Assembly: GCA_022393335.1 (NCBI GenBank)
Contig: JAJEKB010021087.1
Coordinates: 33,860-97,859 of the forward strand
DNA length: 64,000 nt
Reading direction: 5' to 3'
From: Macrotrachela quadricornifera
Taxonomy: Eukaryota; Rotifera; Eurotatoria; Philodinida; Philodinidae
The notes beneath the pieces were generated by a model. That model was not told the DNA's origin and did not search any database. It worked only from the letters and a program-made list of their open reading frames with translations. Made by a program: the position numbers and the translations under genes. Of this stretch, positions 35,268 to 46,832 are shown in pieces. Numbering within the stretch: position 1 is the stretch's first letter; each line of letters opens with the position of its first letter.

Positions 35268-35470
35268 TAGAAGTTTTTGAGAGCTATCTCAGAATACCAT
35301 TAGTAACTTTTTAAGAATTATCTCAGAGTATCATTAGTATATTTTTAGGGGCAATCTCAGAGCACAACTAGTAACTTTTTAAGAGCTATCTCGGGATACC
35401 ATTAGTAACTTTTTGACGGTTATCTCAGAAGTAGTAAGTACAACTTTTTGAGACATATCAGAGAGCGTGT
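35268..35470. repeat. 34-bp tandem repeat, about six copies
   Basis: TATCTCAG (variants AATCTCAG, TATCTCGG) occurs at 35285, 35319, 35353, 35387 and 35421, an exact 34-base step, with the unit ATACCATTAGTAACTTTTT between. A last worn copy lies near 35456. Confidence 0.85.
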
Positions 35471-35689
35471 CTCGTAATTACTGAAGACTGTTTCGTTGCG
35501 GTATCCATTATTTTTAAGGTCTACCTATGAGTGCTACATCTGCCTTCCTTTGAACAATCTAAACATACTTCGTACAAGGTTTGTTTGAGTTAGCTGCTAG
35601 GAGAAAATAATTTCAAGCGCTAGAAATCATCTCAAAACTTCAGACGCCATTGAAAACCGATACAACACAAAAAAACAGAGCTGGACAAG

Positions 35690-36236
35690 TCAAATCAATT
35701 TTGACTTGACCAGAGTAACTTATTAGAGATTTTCCACTACGCCGACTTGATTTAACTGACTTGAAAAAAAATATTGACAATCCTGACCAAAGATTTACAT
35801 CACGGGTGAGGATCTGCCGCTGACGCGATGGTATTTTAAAAAATCTTTGATTTTTCAAGACTGTGACCGGCTTAAACTAGAGTTGCTCCTGCGAATCGAT
35901 CACATTCATCAAGCCTTATCGTGCAGCACACATCAACATAGAGATTATGTGAAAATTTCTGAGTTTTTCATATTGCTTCCATAGAAAAGCTGCCGCTGCC
36001 ACGACTGAATTATAAAAACTGCTACCGCGCCACTGCCGCGCCGCCATGGTTTCTGAAAAAATCTGCCGCTGCCGCCACCGCCATCGTAGCAGCGAAAGCG
36101 CCGCGATGGACATCTCTGATCCTAACTTCACTTGGCTAACTTGAGAAAAACTTTTCAGTGAACCTGACTAGACTGACTTGGAAAAATTCTTCCAGTGACT
36201 CTAAATTGATTTGTCTTGTCGTTAACAATTTTTGCT
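35690..36236. repeat. Inverted-end element with a GC-rich core
   Basis: GACAAGTCAAATCAATTTTG near 35692 is loosely mirrored by TTGATTTGTCTTGTC near 36220, and the words GACTTG and CTTGAGAAAAA recur in both halves. The core (about 35810-36115) is unusually rich in GCCGCTGCCGCC-type words compared with the AT-rich surroundings. No open frame of note covers it. Confidence 0.5.
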
Positions 36237-36712
36237 TCGCCTTTTCTAACTTACGATTTTTTTATACATTAAGTCAATGTAATGAATCATCACCTGAACT
36301 TTACTAGTATGTTGGTTTTTTAAAACTTATCTACAGGGTGTTACATAACCTTTACGCTTTCTCTAGCAACTTCAATTGTAAATGATATTATAAAGTATTC
36401 TATACCATATTACAGTTCATTAAAAATTGCATCAGTGGATGTAATTAATCAGTCACACAATAAATACTGGCTATTAGCTGGCGGCGGAACCAGGATTTCA
36501 TGCTAGGTAGGGCTTAGGCCATCACTTTTCTGGAATTCGATCTGAAATAGTGCTAATAAATTTTTTATCATTTGAGACGTAGTGTTGGTGTTCGCAAGAA
36601 GTCAAGTAACTCTAACGGATAATATTTTTGAATAAAAAGGCAACTAAAAACTTGTTTCGAAGTGACGACGAATATAACAATAGACAGCGTCACTTGATAC
36701 TGATTATTCTAA

Positions 36713-37156
36713 CTATAGGTGATTTCGATACGACTGGAACTGAAAACTACGATTTTGATTATTCGTCGGGTAGTTCCACAGCTGAGGCTGTGTGAGAGGT
36801 TCGTTGATCGAAGCACTGATGTCGTTCGGAACCGATTTATCCGAAGACTTTTTGGTGATCACTTCACCTGAAGAGAGAAAATCAGTTTTATCTATCTCTG
36901 TCTAAGTTTGAATTGGAGCTGACCATATGTTTGATGGAGCAAGAGTCGAACTAGTATTATCTCTGAGTAAAGAGGATGATGAAGATGAAGATATGGATGC
37001 GATGAGATGAGAACCTGAGTCAGAGACAGGTGTACTACTGGTGGATGGTTGAATACTTCCTGCTCTGTCGATGTAAGATTTTTTGCTCGTAAATCCAAAG
37101 ACAGCTAGACTGATGCCGAAAATTTTTCGTTTTGTTTTTCCAAGAGAAGAATCCAT
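36713..37156 (-). CDS. Unrecognised Ser-rich protein, possibly two exons, inside a transposon
   Basis: I do not recognise this protein. From ATG 37156 the frame reads MDSSLGKTKRKIFG, then a Ser/Thr-rich stretch (STSSTPVSDSG, then a run of serines) and stops at about 36903. Just downstream a pyrimidine tract ending CAG (about 36868-36880) precedes a second clean frame (EVITKKSSDKSVPND...NQNRSFQFQSYRNHL) that stops at TAG 36713. Splicing from the CAG/GTTCTC site after PVSDS to CAG/GTGAAG joins the two in frame, removing the serine run. The clean second frame and good acceptor argue for a real gene; lack of homology argues for caution. It could be a captured host gene or an accessory element gene. 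Confidence 0.35.
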
Positions 37157-37869
37157 CCTTATCAGTGTGAGATTAATCTGACGAATCAATACTGAATCTT
37201 AATCTTTATTTCTCAAATAGAAACTATATATAAATGAACGAAATCGGAAAAAACCAAAAACACTTGAAAATACAACATGACCATAGGGAAAAATACCTGA
37301 GCTATATCAAAGAAAGAGAAACATTTGAACAATACTTTGATGCGAAAGAAATAAAAGATAAATATATACATGTATGTCTATCGTACGTGTCATCTATGTA
37401 TGATAGCAGAACAGAAAAAAGAAAGAGAAAAGGAGAATAGCAAACATGCATGAATCACATTATAACAAGGATGTTTACTGTTTTCTATTCACAGATGCTA
37501 TGATACACACTAATATTTCGACACAAGAGGTAATAGGCTATACTCATTATTCTAGTTTTAAATTATAATCAACTTCTATAACAGCGACAGTGATACACTG
37601 ATAAAATGAAGCTATGTAATAAAAAATAAAAAGATACTACATCAGATTACTTATTCAAGAATAAATATTCAATGGTATGGTTCTTTATGCAGAAAAAAAT
37701 CAATTTTTTTCTTTCATAGAATAATGAAATGAAAAATTATAATCAAAAACTCTATCTCAGAAAAATTTTCAAAAATCTATCTAAGTGAGGTTCAGAGCTC
37801 TCTAGATAGGGCCTGGCCCTACTGGTGGCTTCATCACTACTATTAGCATCACTGAAACGTCTTTTTCCT

Positions 37870-38120
37870 ATATGCCAAAATGAGCTGGTATTTTACAATT
37901 TTTACTCTTCATGTAATGTTTCATAAAAAATAGTAGCAGATCCATGATCTCTATCAAAAACTGCATCTAGAGGTATGTTCTTCACATTTTTCGACGAAAA
38001 AACTGTTGGAATAACATCATGGATGAGTGCCATGGGGATCTGCGTATCTACTATTATTTTTCATGGACTACGTATATGAAGAATGAAAATTGTAAAATAG
38101 CAGCTCATTTTGGTATTTAC
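37870..38120. repeat. Nested fold-back, about 250 bp
   Basis: ATGCCAAAATGAGCTG, TATTTTACAATTTTTA and ATAGTAGCAGATCCATG at the left recur inverted at the right as GGATCTGCGTATCTAC, AAAATTGTAAAATA and CAGCTCATTTTGG. Arms are about 100 bases. It lies inside the element 36334-38287. Confidence 0.75.
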
Positions 38121-38287
38121 TAAAAAATATTTCAGTAATTCTAATAGCCAATAACTGTTGCGTGATCTATTAATTACACACATAGATTCAGTTTTTAATG
38201 AGCTTTCATATGGTATATAATACTTTGTAATACCATTTACAACTGAAGTTGCTGAGAGAGGGGACGTGAAGGTTATGCAACACCCTG

Positions 38288-39612
38288 TATATTATGGTTT
38301 GGCATACACTACACGAAACCATTGATGGTTTCGTAGGATATCTAAAAGTTTCGTATATCTTATACGACGCCACTGACAGTTTTGTGGATAATCAAATGGT
38401 TTGGTATATCATTTACGAAGCCATATGTGGTTTCGTAAGTGTTGAAAAAGTTTCGCACACATTTTACGGAACCATTGCTAGTTCGGAAAGCCATATAATG
38501 GTTTCTTATACACTGTACTAAATCACTAATAGTTTCATGCATCATCTGAAGATCGCATTCGTTTTATATGAAACCATTATTAGTTCTGCAGGTTATCTGA
38601 AGGTTCCGTGTACATTTTACGAAACTATTAATAGTTTTGTACAGCATCTAAAGGTTACGTATATCTTGTAGGAAACCATGAAGCGCTCCTTAAGTATTGC
38701 TGTTGTTCCGTGCATAGTTTACGAAATCATCAATGATTTCGTAGAACTTTTAAAGGCTCCGTATATCTGATACAAAGCCATGGATGGCTCCATAAGGGTT
38801 GCAAAGGCCCTGCACACATTTTACGAAATCAGTGATGATTTTGTAAGCCATATAATGGTTTCGTATAAGTTATACGAAGCGATTAACAGTTTCGCCAATG
38901 ATCTATAGGTTCAGCATACATGTTACACAACCTTTGTCAGTTCCGTAGAGCATCTAAAGGTTCTTTTATAAGTTCTACAGTATCGTTCATAGTTTCGTAA
39001 GTTCTCTGATACTTCTGATCATACTGTATGAAACTAGCCATGGTTTTGTAGAAGATATACCGAATCGTTACTTCATTCATAAAACTATGAACAGTTTCGC
39101 ACAATATATGCTGAACCTTTTGATGGTGTACGAAACTTTCGATTGATTCGTATGAAGCATACTAAACGTTTAGTTGTCCCATGAAACTATCACTGGTTTC
39201 GTAAAACGTCAGAAGGTTAGCATAAATTGTACAAAACTGTTCAAAGTTTCGTAAATGATGTAGTGGTCTCGGTATATCTTTTACAAAACCATGGCAAGTT
39301 TCGTGCAGTGTGTCCGGAACTATTTGAGTAACTACAAAACTATGAATGATTTCGTAGTACTTATACTGAACCTTTGCATGTTACATTGAACTGTCACCGA
39401 TTTTGTACAAAAGATATGAAACTGCCGAAAGTTTAGTGCACGATCCACGGAACTTCTAGATTGTTTCGTAATAAAAGTTCCAAATCCTCTTCTATTTTCC
39501 GAACTTAAAAAGGTTCTGTAAGAAAATTACGAAACGATTTTCATGTCACGATACTTGAAATCGTTTCGGAAAACAGTACCAAACCTTTAAAGTTCGGTAG
39601 AACACCTTTTTT
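38288..39612. repeat. 51-bp tandem array, locus 2 (about 25 diverged units)
   Basis: Units centre on a dyad of the form ACGAAACCATTGATGGTTTCGT followed by a linker such as ATCTAAAAGTTTCGTATATC. Dyads occur near 38313, 38364, 38416, 38466, 38518, 38568, 38618, 38669, 38719, 38770, 38822 and 38873 (steps of 50-52), then continue more worn to about 39610. Because 51 is a multiple of three, the first 75 codons translate as 17-residue repeats (V-W/S-x-x-x-Y..FV), but the frame closes and later units drift, so coding is doubtful. The right edge matches the inverted left edge of the array at 31868. Confidence 0.8.
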
Positions 39613-40169
39613 TTAATAGTATATCTGACTCTGTAGAGAATGAATAGACAGAAAACATGAAGAAGTGGAACAAAACCTTTATTTCATTAAAAGCGTTCTA
39701 AATAACTTCAACAAACTGGCAGAAAATCATTGATCAAGAATATATATATTACAACAGCATAAACATGAAGTAAGAAATAGGAAAAATTATTGAAGACTTA
39801 ATATAAAATACATTGATAAATGATCAAAAACAGTGAGCAATAACTTAGTTCAATGTATCAAGAAATTCTATTAATGAGTGAACGATAAATAATGCGATCA
39901 TCGTATGCTAGTGGCCAGAATTTTATCAAGCGAACGTGGTAAATAATCATTTCTAAAATTCACTATAAAAAGTACTTCAATATTTTCTTTTGAAAATATG
40001 AATTTTTTTATGAAATTTTATAGAGACAGGCCAGGTCACTGCCTATTACAGACAGACAGACAGACCTAATGGTCTGTCTGAACCTCTAGTGCGTTTATCT
40101 GAAGGTGAATGCACATAAAAATAAATCTTTTAGACCTATTTTCTAAGGAAGTCGAATCGCCTCGAATGC
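39613..40169. other. Intergenic, no gene recognised
   Basis: Contains a perfect small hairpin CAGACAGACC-TAAT-GGTCTGTCTG at 40057-40080 after a GACA microsatellite. Otherwise only short frames. Confidence 0.4.
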
Positions 40170-41000
40170 GTTAATGAAACTAGGCTGAATATAAATGTGA
40201 ATTCAATAACGTTTATTGATGCGACAAACAAGTTCTGCTGAAAGATATTTTCCAGTTAGTTGGAAGAAGATGAGAAACAGCAACAGTATGATATGTTAAA
40301 TGAATCTAACTACACTGTACTCATAACAAACGGAGAAGGCAATGATGACGAAAGGAAGAAAGAAAGCAGGTGTTTTAATGAAACGAAGACAACTCATACA
40401 AGCTGTATTTATTCAAGTGAATCGAAAGAAAGTTGTGTATGGCGAACGAAAAAAAAATGTGCTTTGCGAGTACGAAAAATAAGATAAACTATTGTGGCAA
40501 TGATGGTAGTGAAAAGTTATCGTTCCTTTACAAACGAAGAGAGAAATCATGACTGTCACTTCGACGACGAAATATGCAAATATCCTTCGAGGTTCAAATA
40601 TTTCGTCGTTGAATTGACGGGCTTGATTTCTCTCTTCCTTTGTAAAGGAACGATAACTTTCCATTACTATCATTACTAAAATAGTTTATCTTATTTTTCT
40701 AATTCGCAAAGAATTTTTTTTTCGTTCGTCACATACAATCTTCTTTTGTTTCACATCAGTAAATACAGCTCATATAAGCTGTCTTCGTTTCATTAAAACA
40801 CCTGCGTTCTTTCGTCCTTTCGTCATCATCGCCTTCTCTGTCTGTTATATGAGTACAGTATAGTTAGATTCATTTAACATATCATACTGTTGCTGTTTCT
40901 CATCTTCTTCCAACTAACTGGAAAATATCTTTGATCAGAACTTGTTTGTCTCATCAATAGACGCTATTGAATTCACATTTGTAATTAGTCCAACGTTATT
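40170..41000. mobile_element. Fold-back element with arms of about 385 bp
   Basis: The left arm (about 40193-40574) and right arm (about 40597-40982) are inverted copies with visible divergence and small indels around a 22-base centre. Outer parts read AAATGTGAATTCAATAACG / CTATTGAATTCACATTT, with weaker similarity to about 40170 and 41000. The left arm is open for 75 codons (40260-40487, Glu/Lys/Asn-rich) but the right copy is not kept open, so I do not call it a gene. Confidence 0.8.
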
Positions 41001-42476
41001 AAGGAAGAATGTTAGATTATCTTTGAATATTATTTTCAGATACCATATCATAGTTTCAATCGAAATTTTATTTTATTTAGACGATGAACAAACTAAGATT
41101 AGAAAATCGGCTATTGGATTTTTTGTGCATGGCTAAATTTAGTAAAATAATTAATTCAAGAAATAATTACTGCAAAAAATAATTCTGAGATGTACTTAAC
41201 CTGCATCCATTAGAAATTGATGAATCACAATGAAAGTGAAAGATCTAATGATTAGACATCTTCTTCAAACATCGTAATTCTGGCCTATGATTAAGAATTC
41301 TTCAAAAAATAGAAATCCTTATAGGATTGAGTTTTTTAAAAAGGAAAAATTCTTTATAGAAAACAGGAAAAATCTAGGTATGTATATTTTCTTCTCAAAA
41401 ATCTAGCTATGTAAACTTACAACTGGAAAAACTCGTTTGGTAGAGCTAACTTCAACGGCTAGACTTTGCTTTGACATACACTGATGACCAAACGTTCTTT
41501 ACTATCCTAAGGTTTATTGATATTTCAAGCTGTAAGCTTTGAATTTTGATTGCACGTAGGTAGTGAGAAACGCTGGTTCTTTTCTTAAAGAAGGAATATC
41601 TATCGTTGTATGCTCGAAAAGAAAATTCATTCCGAAGTTGCAGATATTGTTCCTAGGAATGGGAGATTTCAATCTCAACTTGGAGCTACATTCTGAACAA
41701 CAAAAGTATTTTACCGAATCTCAAAAAAAAGTCAACTTTACCCAAGTCTAGTTTTCCCATTAGCAATATACCAGTTACTTACCACATGCTCGTATTATCT
41801 TAACTATTACTCTACTATATAAACAAAAATTATGCTAAAGACAAAACTTTTACGATGACGTCACATTTATCCTGTTCAACATGCAATATTTTTGAGAAAA
41901 GAGTACCACATTTGAATCATTATTAAAAGTCAATTCTTTTTTGCTAGTTTTTAGTGACATCACATAAATGAATTATTGAAATTTCAAATATGATCTTTTC
42001 ATAACGCTATTATAGCAATCCTTAATCAGACGTTTTTACGATGAGAATTAACACTAAAATATATTTAAGTTGTTTTTATGTATCTTAGAAGCAAGTTATC
42101 TTACGTATTTATATTCAATGAAATTAGTTAATTTTTTCTAAGTAATGTTTGTTTACGTGAATCAATCAATCGTGCTATTTAATACACGTCATGATGAGTA
42201 AGACAGATGGATATTTTTCGCACACGTTGTTTTCATCACGCTACACTATATTGTTTTATCTTTTTCGTTTCTTAGACATGTCATAATTTTTTTCATATAA
42301 TATAGGGAAAATAGGAAAAGGATTCGGAATATAGAACTAATTAAAGGATTTTCCAAAAATATAGGTTTCATAGGAAACAAAGGTCGAATCAGAGCCCAGC
42401 GTAATCGGATATCAAACGATGTTGCCATTTGTTCTGTCTCTTCACTTTTCATATATTTTATTTCTAGCGAATTTTT
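41001..42476. other. Upstream region of the xanthine dehydrogenase gene
   Basis: No gene recognised. The first exon or promoter of the dehydrogenase probably lies here, because no in-frame ATG occurs in the first recognisable exon, but I could not place it. Confidence 0.4.
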
Positions 42477-45400
42477 AACATTTATGTATTATTAGATATA
42501 ATAAATGTGGTTAAAAAAGCCACACTAGATTCGTCAACCACAATAATAAATTATCTTTCGTTTTATGTCAATGGAAAAGAAGTTATTGAACGTGATCCCG
42601 AACCCGAATGGACTCTTGTTTGGTATCTAAGAAACAGTGAGTACAATAAATAAATATTTTCAACAATCTGAAATAATATGCTGTATAAAGAATCAAATCT
42701 TACCGGCTCGAAATTGGGTTGTGGTGAAGGTGGTTGTGGAGCATGCACAGTTCTTGTTTCACGATGTATCGATCAAAATTCTGGTGAAATTGAGCATCGA
42801 ACATTAAATAGTTGTTTAGCACTTCTCTGTTCTGTCGATGGATGTCATGTTGTCACTGTCGAAGGATTAGGTTCAACGAAAAAAATGAATCTTCATTCGG
42901 TTCAATTTCGTCTTGCTGAATTATCTAGTGCACAATGTGGTTTTTGTACACCGGGTATAGTTATGTCTCTCTATGGTATAACTACATCAAAAAATGGTTC
43001 TTCATTAATCATGCAAGATATTGAAGAATCTTTAGATGGAAATCTTTGTCGATGTACTGGATATCGACCGATTCTTGATTGTGCTAAAACATTTGCATGC
43101 GATATAGAGAAACTACCAAAAGAAAAATCATCAAAACTAACATCAACGCCGTTAGACAAATGTCTTACATTTGCTAAGAAAAATATTTCATCATCAAATC
43201 AAGTAGAATTTCCTTCAAAACTGAAACAATACACTCCCCAATTCATTAATATTAAAGGTTATATTTCACTTAATTTTTCGATTGATTATATTTATTCAAT
43301 GTTTAGGATCCTTGATCGAATGGTTTCGTCCTATATCACTTCAAGAATTGCTTTATCTTCGTTGTACTTATCCAGGTGATGCTTCGAAACTTGTCTTTAG
43401 TAATACTGAAGTGCATATTGAAAGAAAATTTCTACAATGTAAATATTCTCGCCTTATTTGTGTAACACACATTAAAGAATTACAACAACTTAAGCGAACT
43501 ACAAATTCATTAGTTCTCGGTACTGGTGTGACATTTTCATGTTTGAAAATAAAACTGATTGAATGGAGGAATGAAAAGGAATTCGATGATGGCTTTTGCC
43601 AAGCTTTATTCAATCAATTAAAACATTTTGCATTGACACAAATACGAAATGTTGCTTCACTTGGTGGTAATATTGTCATTGTTTCATCCACGTGAGTATG
43701 AGTAGACAGAATTTCAGATTTTACTGTTGTAGTTTTTTCTAGTTCGGACATCAATCCGGTGTTATTGGCTGCTGGTGCAATTCTTGAATTTCATCGTGCT
43801 AACAATCATGAAATTCGACATATATTATTGCAAGACTTCTTTTTAGGTCATCATCGTGTCTCAATGGGCGATGACGAAGTACTAATTGCCATTCGAATTC
43901 CTTTTCCAGATCCATCAAATAAATGTTTTACTCAATCGTACAAACAGGCTCGTCGTCGAGATAACTCAAAAGGTATTGTCAGTGCTGGATTTCAAATTCA
44001 ACTTAAACAATCAGATACAAACATTGATCAATGGCACATTGTTTCAGCTGCTTTTGCATTTAGCCGAATGGCATCTTCAACAATCTTGGCAAAAGATACT
44101 CGACAAGAATTAATTGGAAAACTATGGACAAGAGAAACCATTACTAAAGCTTGCCAATCAATGCTTAAAGAAATGCCACTTGATGAACTAAGTCCTGGTG
44201 GTCAACCAGAATATAGGTAATATAACTTAAGATTAAAAAGAATAGATTAGATAAAAGGAGAATTATCGGATTTTTCTTAGACGGACACTCATCCAATCAT
44301 TTCATTTCAAGTTCTATTTCTATGTTTCTTCAGAGTTGTATCAATCATCGATCGATTCTATAGATCTTTCAACTGCTTATTCTATTCATCGACCTATATC
44401 CCACGGTCAACAGACAATACCAGAACGAACTTCGTCGAAGAAAGTCGTCGGTAGTTCAATGCTACATCGATCAGCTTACTTACATACTACTGGAGAAGCC
44501 GTATATGTCGATGATATGCCATCTTTAGTCAATACACTTCATGCTGCACTTGTACTTAGTAAAAAAGCAAATGCTCGAATTAAGCATATCAGTAAGAATT
44601 TTTGCTATTGTTAAAAATGTTATTGTAATAATATAACAATAGATATTGAAGATGATTCAAAAGTTCCTGATTTTGTATCATTTATCAATCATATGGATGT
44701 GCCTGGTTCAAACAAAACACGTGGTGCACTAATGGATGAAGAAGTATTTGTAACATCAATTGCACTTTGTATAGGTGCAATAATTGGTATTGTTGTTTGT
44801 AAAACAGAGTATGCGGCTCAAATGGCATCAAATCTTGTTAAAATTGATTATGAATTATTATCTCCAACAATTTTAACAATTGAAGATGCAATTAATCATC
44901 AATCTTATTTTGGAGATGAAATATGCATTGGAAAAGGTGATATTGAAAAATGTTTTACTAATGCTGAACATATATTAGAAGGAACATCATACATCGGTGG
45001 TCAAGAACATTTCTATATGGAAACAAATTCTTGTTTAGTTATATCATCTAATGATGATAAAGAAATAACTTTATATTTGGGAACACAAAGTCCAAGTGAA
45101 GCACAGGAATTAACTGCATTAGTATTAGGTAGAGATATTAATCATATGACATGTCATGTTAAACGAATTGGTGGAGCATTTGGTGGAAAAGAATCGAGAT
45201 CGTAAATCAACATATTTTTTCTCTCAAATATAAGAAGTTACATAAAAATTTGTTATTTTATGCTGTAGTTTGCCACAATGTCTTGCTGTTGCAGTAGCTG
45301 CTGTTAAAGTTGATCGTCCTGTTCGTCTTAATCTTGAACGTCATATTGATATATCGATAACTGGACATCGACATCCATTTAAAATAAAATATAAGGTAGC

Positions 45401-45500
45401 TTTTACTAGCCACGGTCATTTTTTGGGAATTGATATAACCGTGTCCGGAAAGTCCGTGCAACTAATGTATTATGAAGAGATACGATAATATATACTGCAT

Positions 45501-46550
45501 TTATTGAATGTAATGACCTTCGCTGACAACTACACGTTGCCAACGGTCATATAAACTGTTTATTCCATTGAAAAAAAAATCTGAATCCATATCACCTAAG
45601 TAATTCTCAACAGTAGTTATCACTTCATCATCGGAGCGAAAAGTCTTGCCACGGAGAAATTTCTTCAGTCTTTTGAACAAATGGTAGTCACTTGGTGCAA
45701 TATCTGGAGAATAGGAAGGATGATTCAATTCGATGAAATCCACTCGGCGAATAGCAGCTTGCACAGCGTTGCTCTTGTGGACAGGAGCATTATCATGAAG
45801 AAGTAGCACTTCATGATCGATTCTCCCACGACGCTTTGCCAGAAGAGTAGTACGTAGCCGCTCAATAAGTGAAGCGTAATATGAACCATCGATCGTTTCC
45901 CCACGAGTCAGATAGTCGGTAAGTAGCACTCCATGCTCGTCCCAGAAAATGGTGAGCATGACCTTGCCTGCAGATCTTTGCCGGCGGGATGCAGTTGGTG
46001 TTTCCTCTCCTGCACTCTTCCATACCATAGCCTCCTGGCGGCTTAGTGGATCGTAGTGATGCACCCATGATTCATCTCCGGTTACAATGCGACCTAAAAA
46101 CTTGGCTGGATTTGGTTCACAGGCTTGCAGTAGCTCTTGACAACACTCGACTCGACTAATGCGTTGCAGAGGCGTCAAGAATTTCGGTACCCAGCGAATA
46201 CAGACCTTGCGCATACCTAAGTGGTTGCTCATAATTTCGTGGACAATCGTTTTTGGAATGTTCAACTCGTCAGCTACACGGCGAACGGAAATTTGCCGAT
46301 CACGCATTACAATGTGTTCCACAGCTTCAATATTTTCATCTGTGGTTGTAGTCGGTGGACGACCACTTCGGGGTGTATCTTCAAAGTCTCGTGCTGGATC
46401 ATCCTTGAATTCAGACACCCATTTTGCAACGGTGCGGTACGCTGGACTCGAATCGTTATAGACCTCCTCGAGCTCCTTGGTGATTTCGGTGGCATTCAGT
46501 CCTTTTCGAGTAAAAAACTTTATGACCGCTCGATACTCGATGTTTGACAT
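45501..46550 (-). CDS. Mariner transposase (DD34D), full length and open
   Basis: Cut-and-paste DDD transposase that excises and inserts its own element at TA. 349 residues, matching the family's usual 340-350. The N-terminal half carries two helix-turn-helix regions and the GRPP hinge (PRSGRPPTTTTDE). WVPKFLTPLQ is a variant of the WVPHEL linker motif. Catalytic residues are the first Asp in VTGDESWVHHYDP, the second in LLHDNAPVHKSNA, and the third in YSPDIAPSDYHLF, with 34 residues between the last two. No stops or shifts are visible, so the copy may still be active. The start at MSNIEYRAVIKFF is the natural family start. Confidence 0.95.
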   Translation of the reverse strand: MSNIEYRAVIKFFTRKGLNATEITKELEEVYNDSSPAYRTVAKWVSEFKDDPARDFEDTPRSGRPPTTTTDENIEAVEHIVMRDRQISVRRVADELNIPKTIVHEIMSNHLGMRKVCIRWVPKFLTPLQRISRVECCQELLQACEPNPAKFLGRIVTGDESWVHHYDPLSRQEAMVWKSAGEETPTASRRQRSAGKVMLTIFWDEHGVLLTDYLTRGETIDGSYYASLIERLRTTLLAKRRGRIDHEVLLLHDNAPVHKSNAVQAAIRRVDFIELNHPSYSPDIAPSDYHLFKRLKKFLRGKTFRSDDEVITTVENYLGDMDSDFFFNGINSLYDRWQRVVVSEGHYIQ

Positions 46551-46682
46551 ATCTAAAGCATGAATAGATACGAAATGAATAATAGTAGGTGATAGCGAGA
46601 AACATTTCTAAGTTTATTTGGAAAGCACTGATAATTTCATGTAGAAACTCTACAAGTATTACTCGTAACAACCAGAAGAATA

Positions 46683-46832
46683 AATAACAGAAGCAAAAGT
46701 CGCACTTATTCCGTATAAAAAAAAGAAAAATGTACAGAGCGAAAGAAAATAGATAAAATATCTATTCTTTCGTTTTGCACATTCTTCTCTTCAAGTAGTG
46801 ATACGTGCAACTTTTCGTTTTTCTTTATTATT
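46683..46832. repeat. Nested palindrome in the mariner 5' untranslated region
   Basis: AAAAATGTACAGAGCGAAAG...ATAGATA is inverted as TATCTAT..TTCGTTTTGCACATTCTTC, and the outer words AAAAGTCGCAC / GTGCAACTTTT also pair. Arms are about 70 bases, imperfect, with a 3-base centre. It may be a MITE nested in the mariner and partly explains the element's extra length. Confidence 0.55.

Larger units (their letters stand above)
36334..38287. mobile_element. 1.95-kb element with about 150-bp inverted ends and TA flanks
   Basis: Left end 36334-36482 begins CAGGGTGTTACATAACC; right end about 38135-38287 is its inverse ending GGTTATGCAACACCCTG. Both abut TA (36332-36333, 38288-38289). No transposase was recognised. 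The interior holds a possible two-exon minus-strand gene (36713-37156), a 68-codon frame of unknown meaning (37234-37440) and a nested fold-back (37870-38120). It sits at the left edge of the 51-bp array. Confidence 0.85.

Noticed and set aside
38294..38521. 75-codon frame with 17-residue repeats
   Set aside because: It is an automatic result of a 51-bp repeat read in frame; it closes after four units and later units drift out of frame.
38288..39612. CRISPR array
   Set aside because: The genome is eukaryotic, units are degenerate and there are no conserved repeats separated by unique spacers.
42246..42452. Minus-strand frame as a gene before XDH
   Set aside because: No motif, no splice context, and it lies in the probable upstream region of XDH.
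46159..46547. Plus-strand frames of 100 and 108 codons
   Set aside because: They are antisense shadows of the intact mariner transposase.
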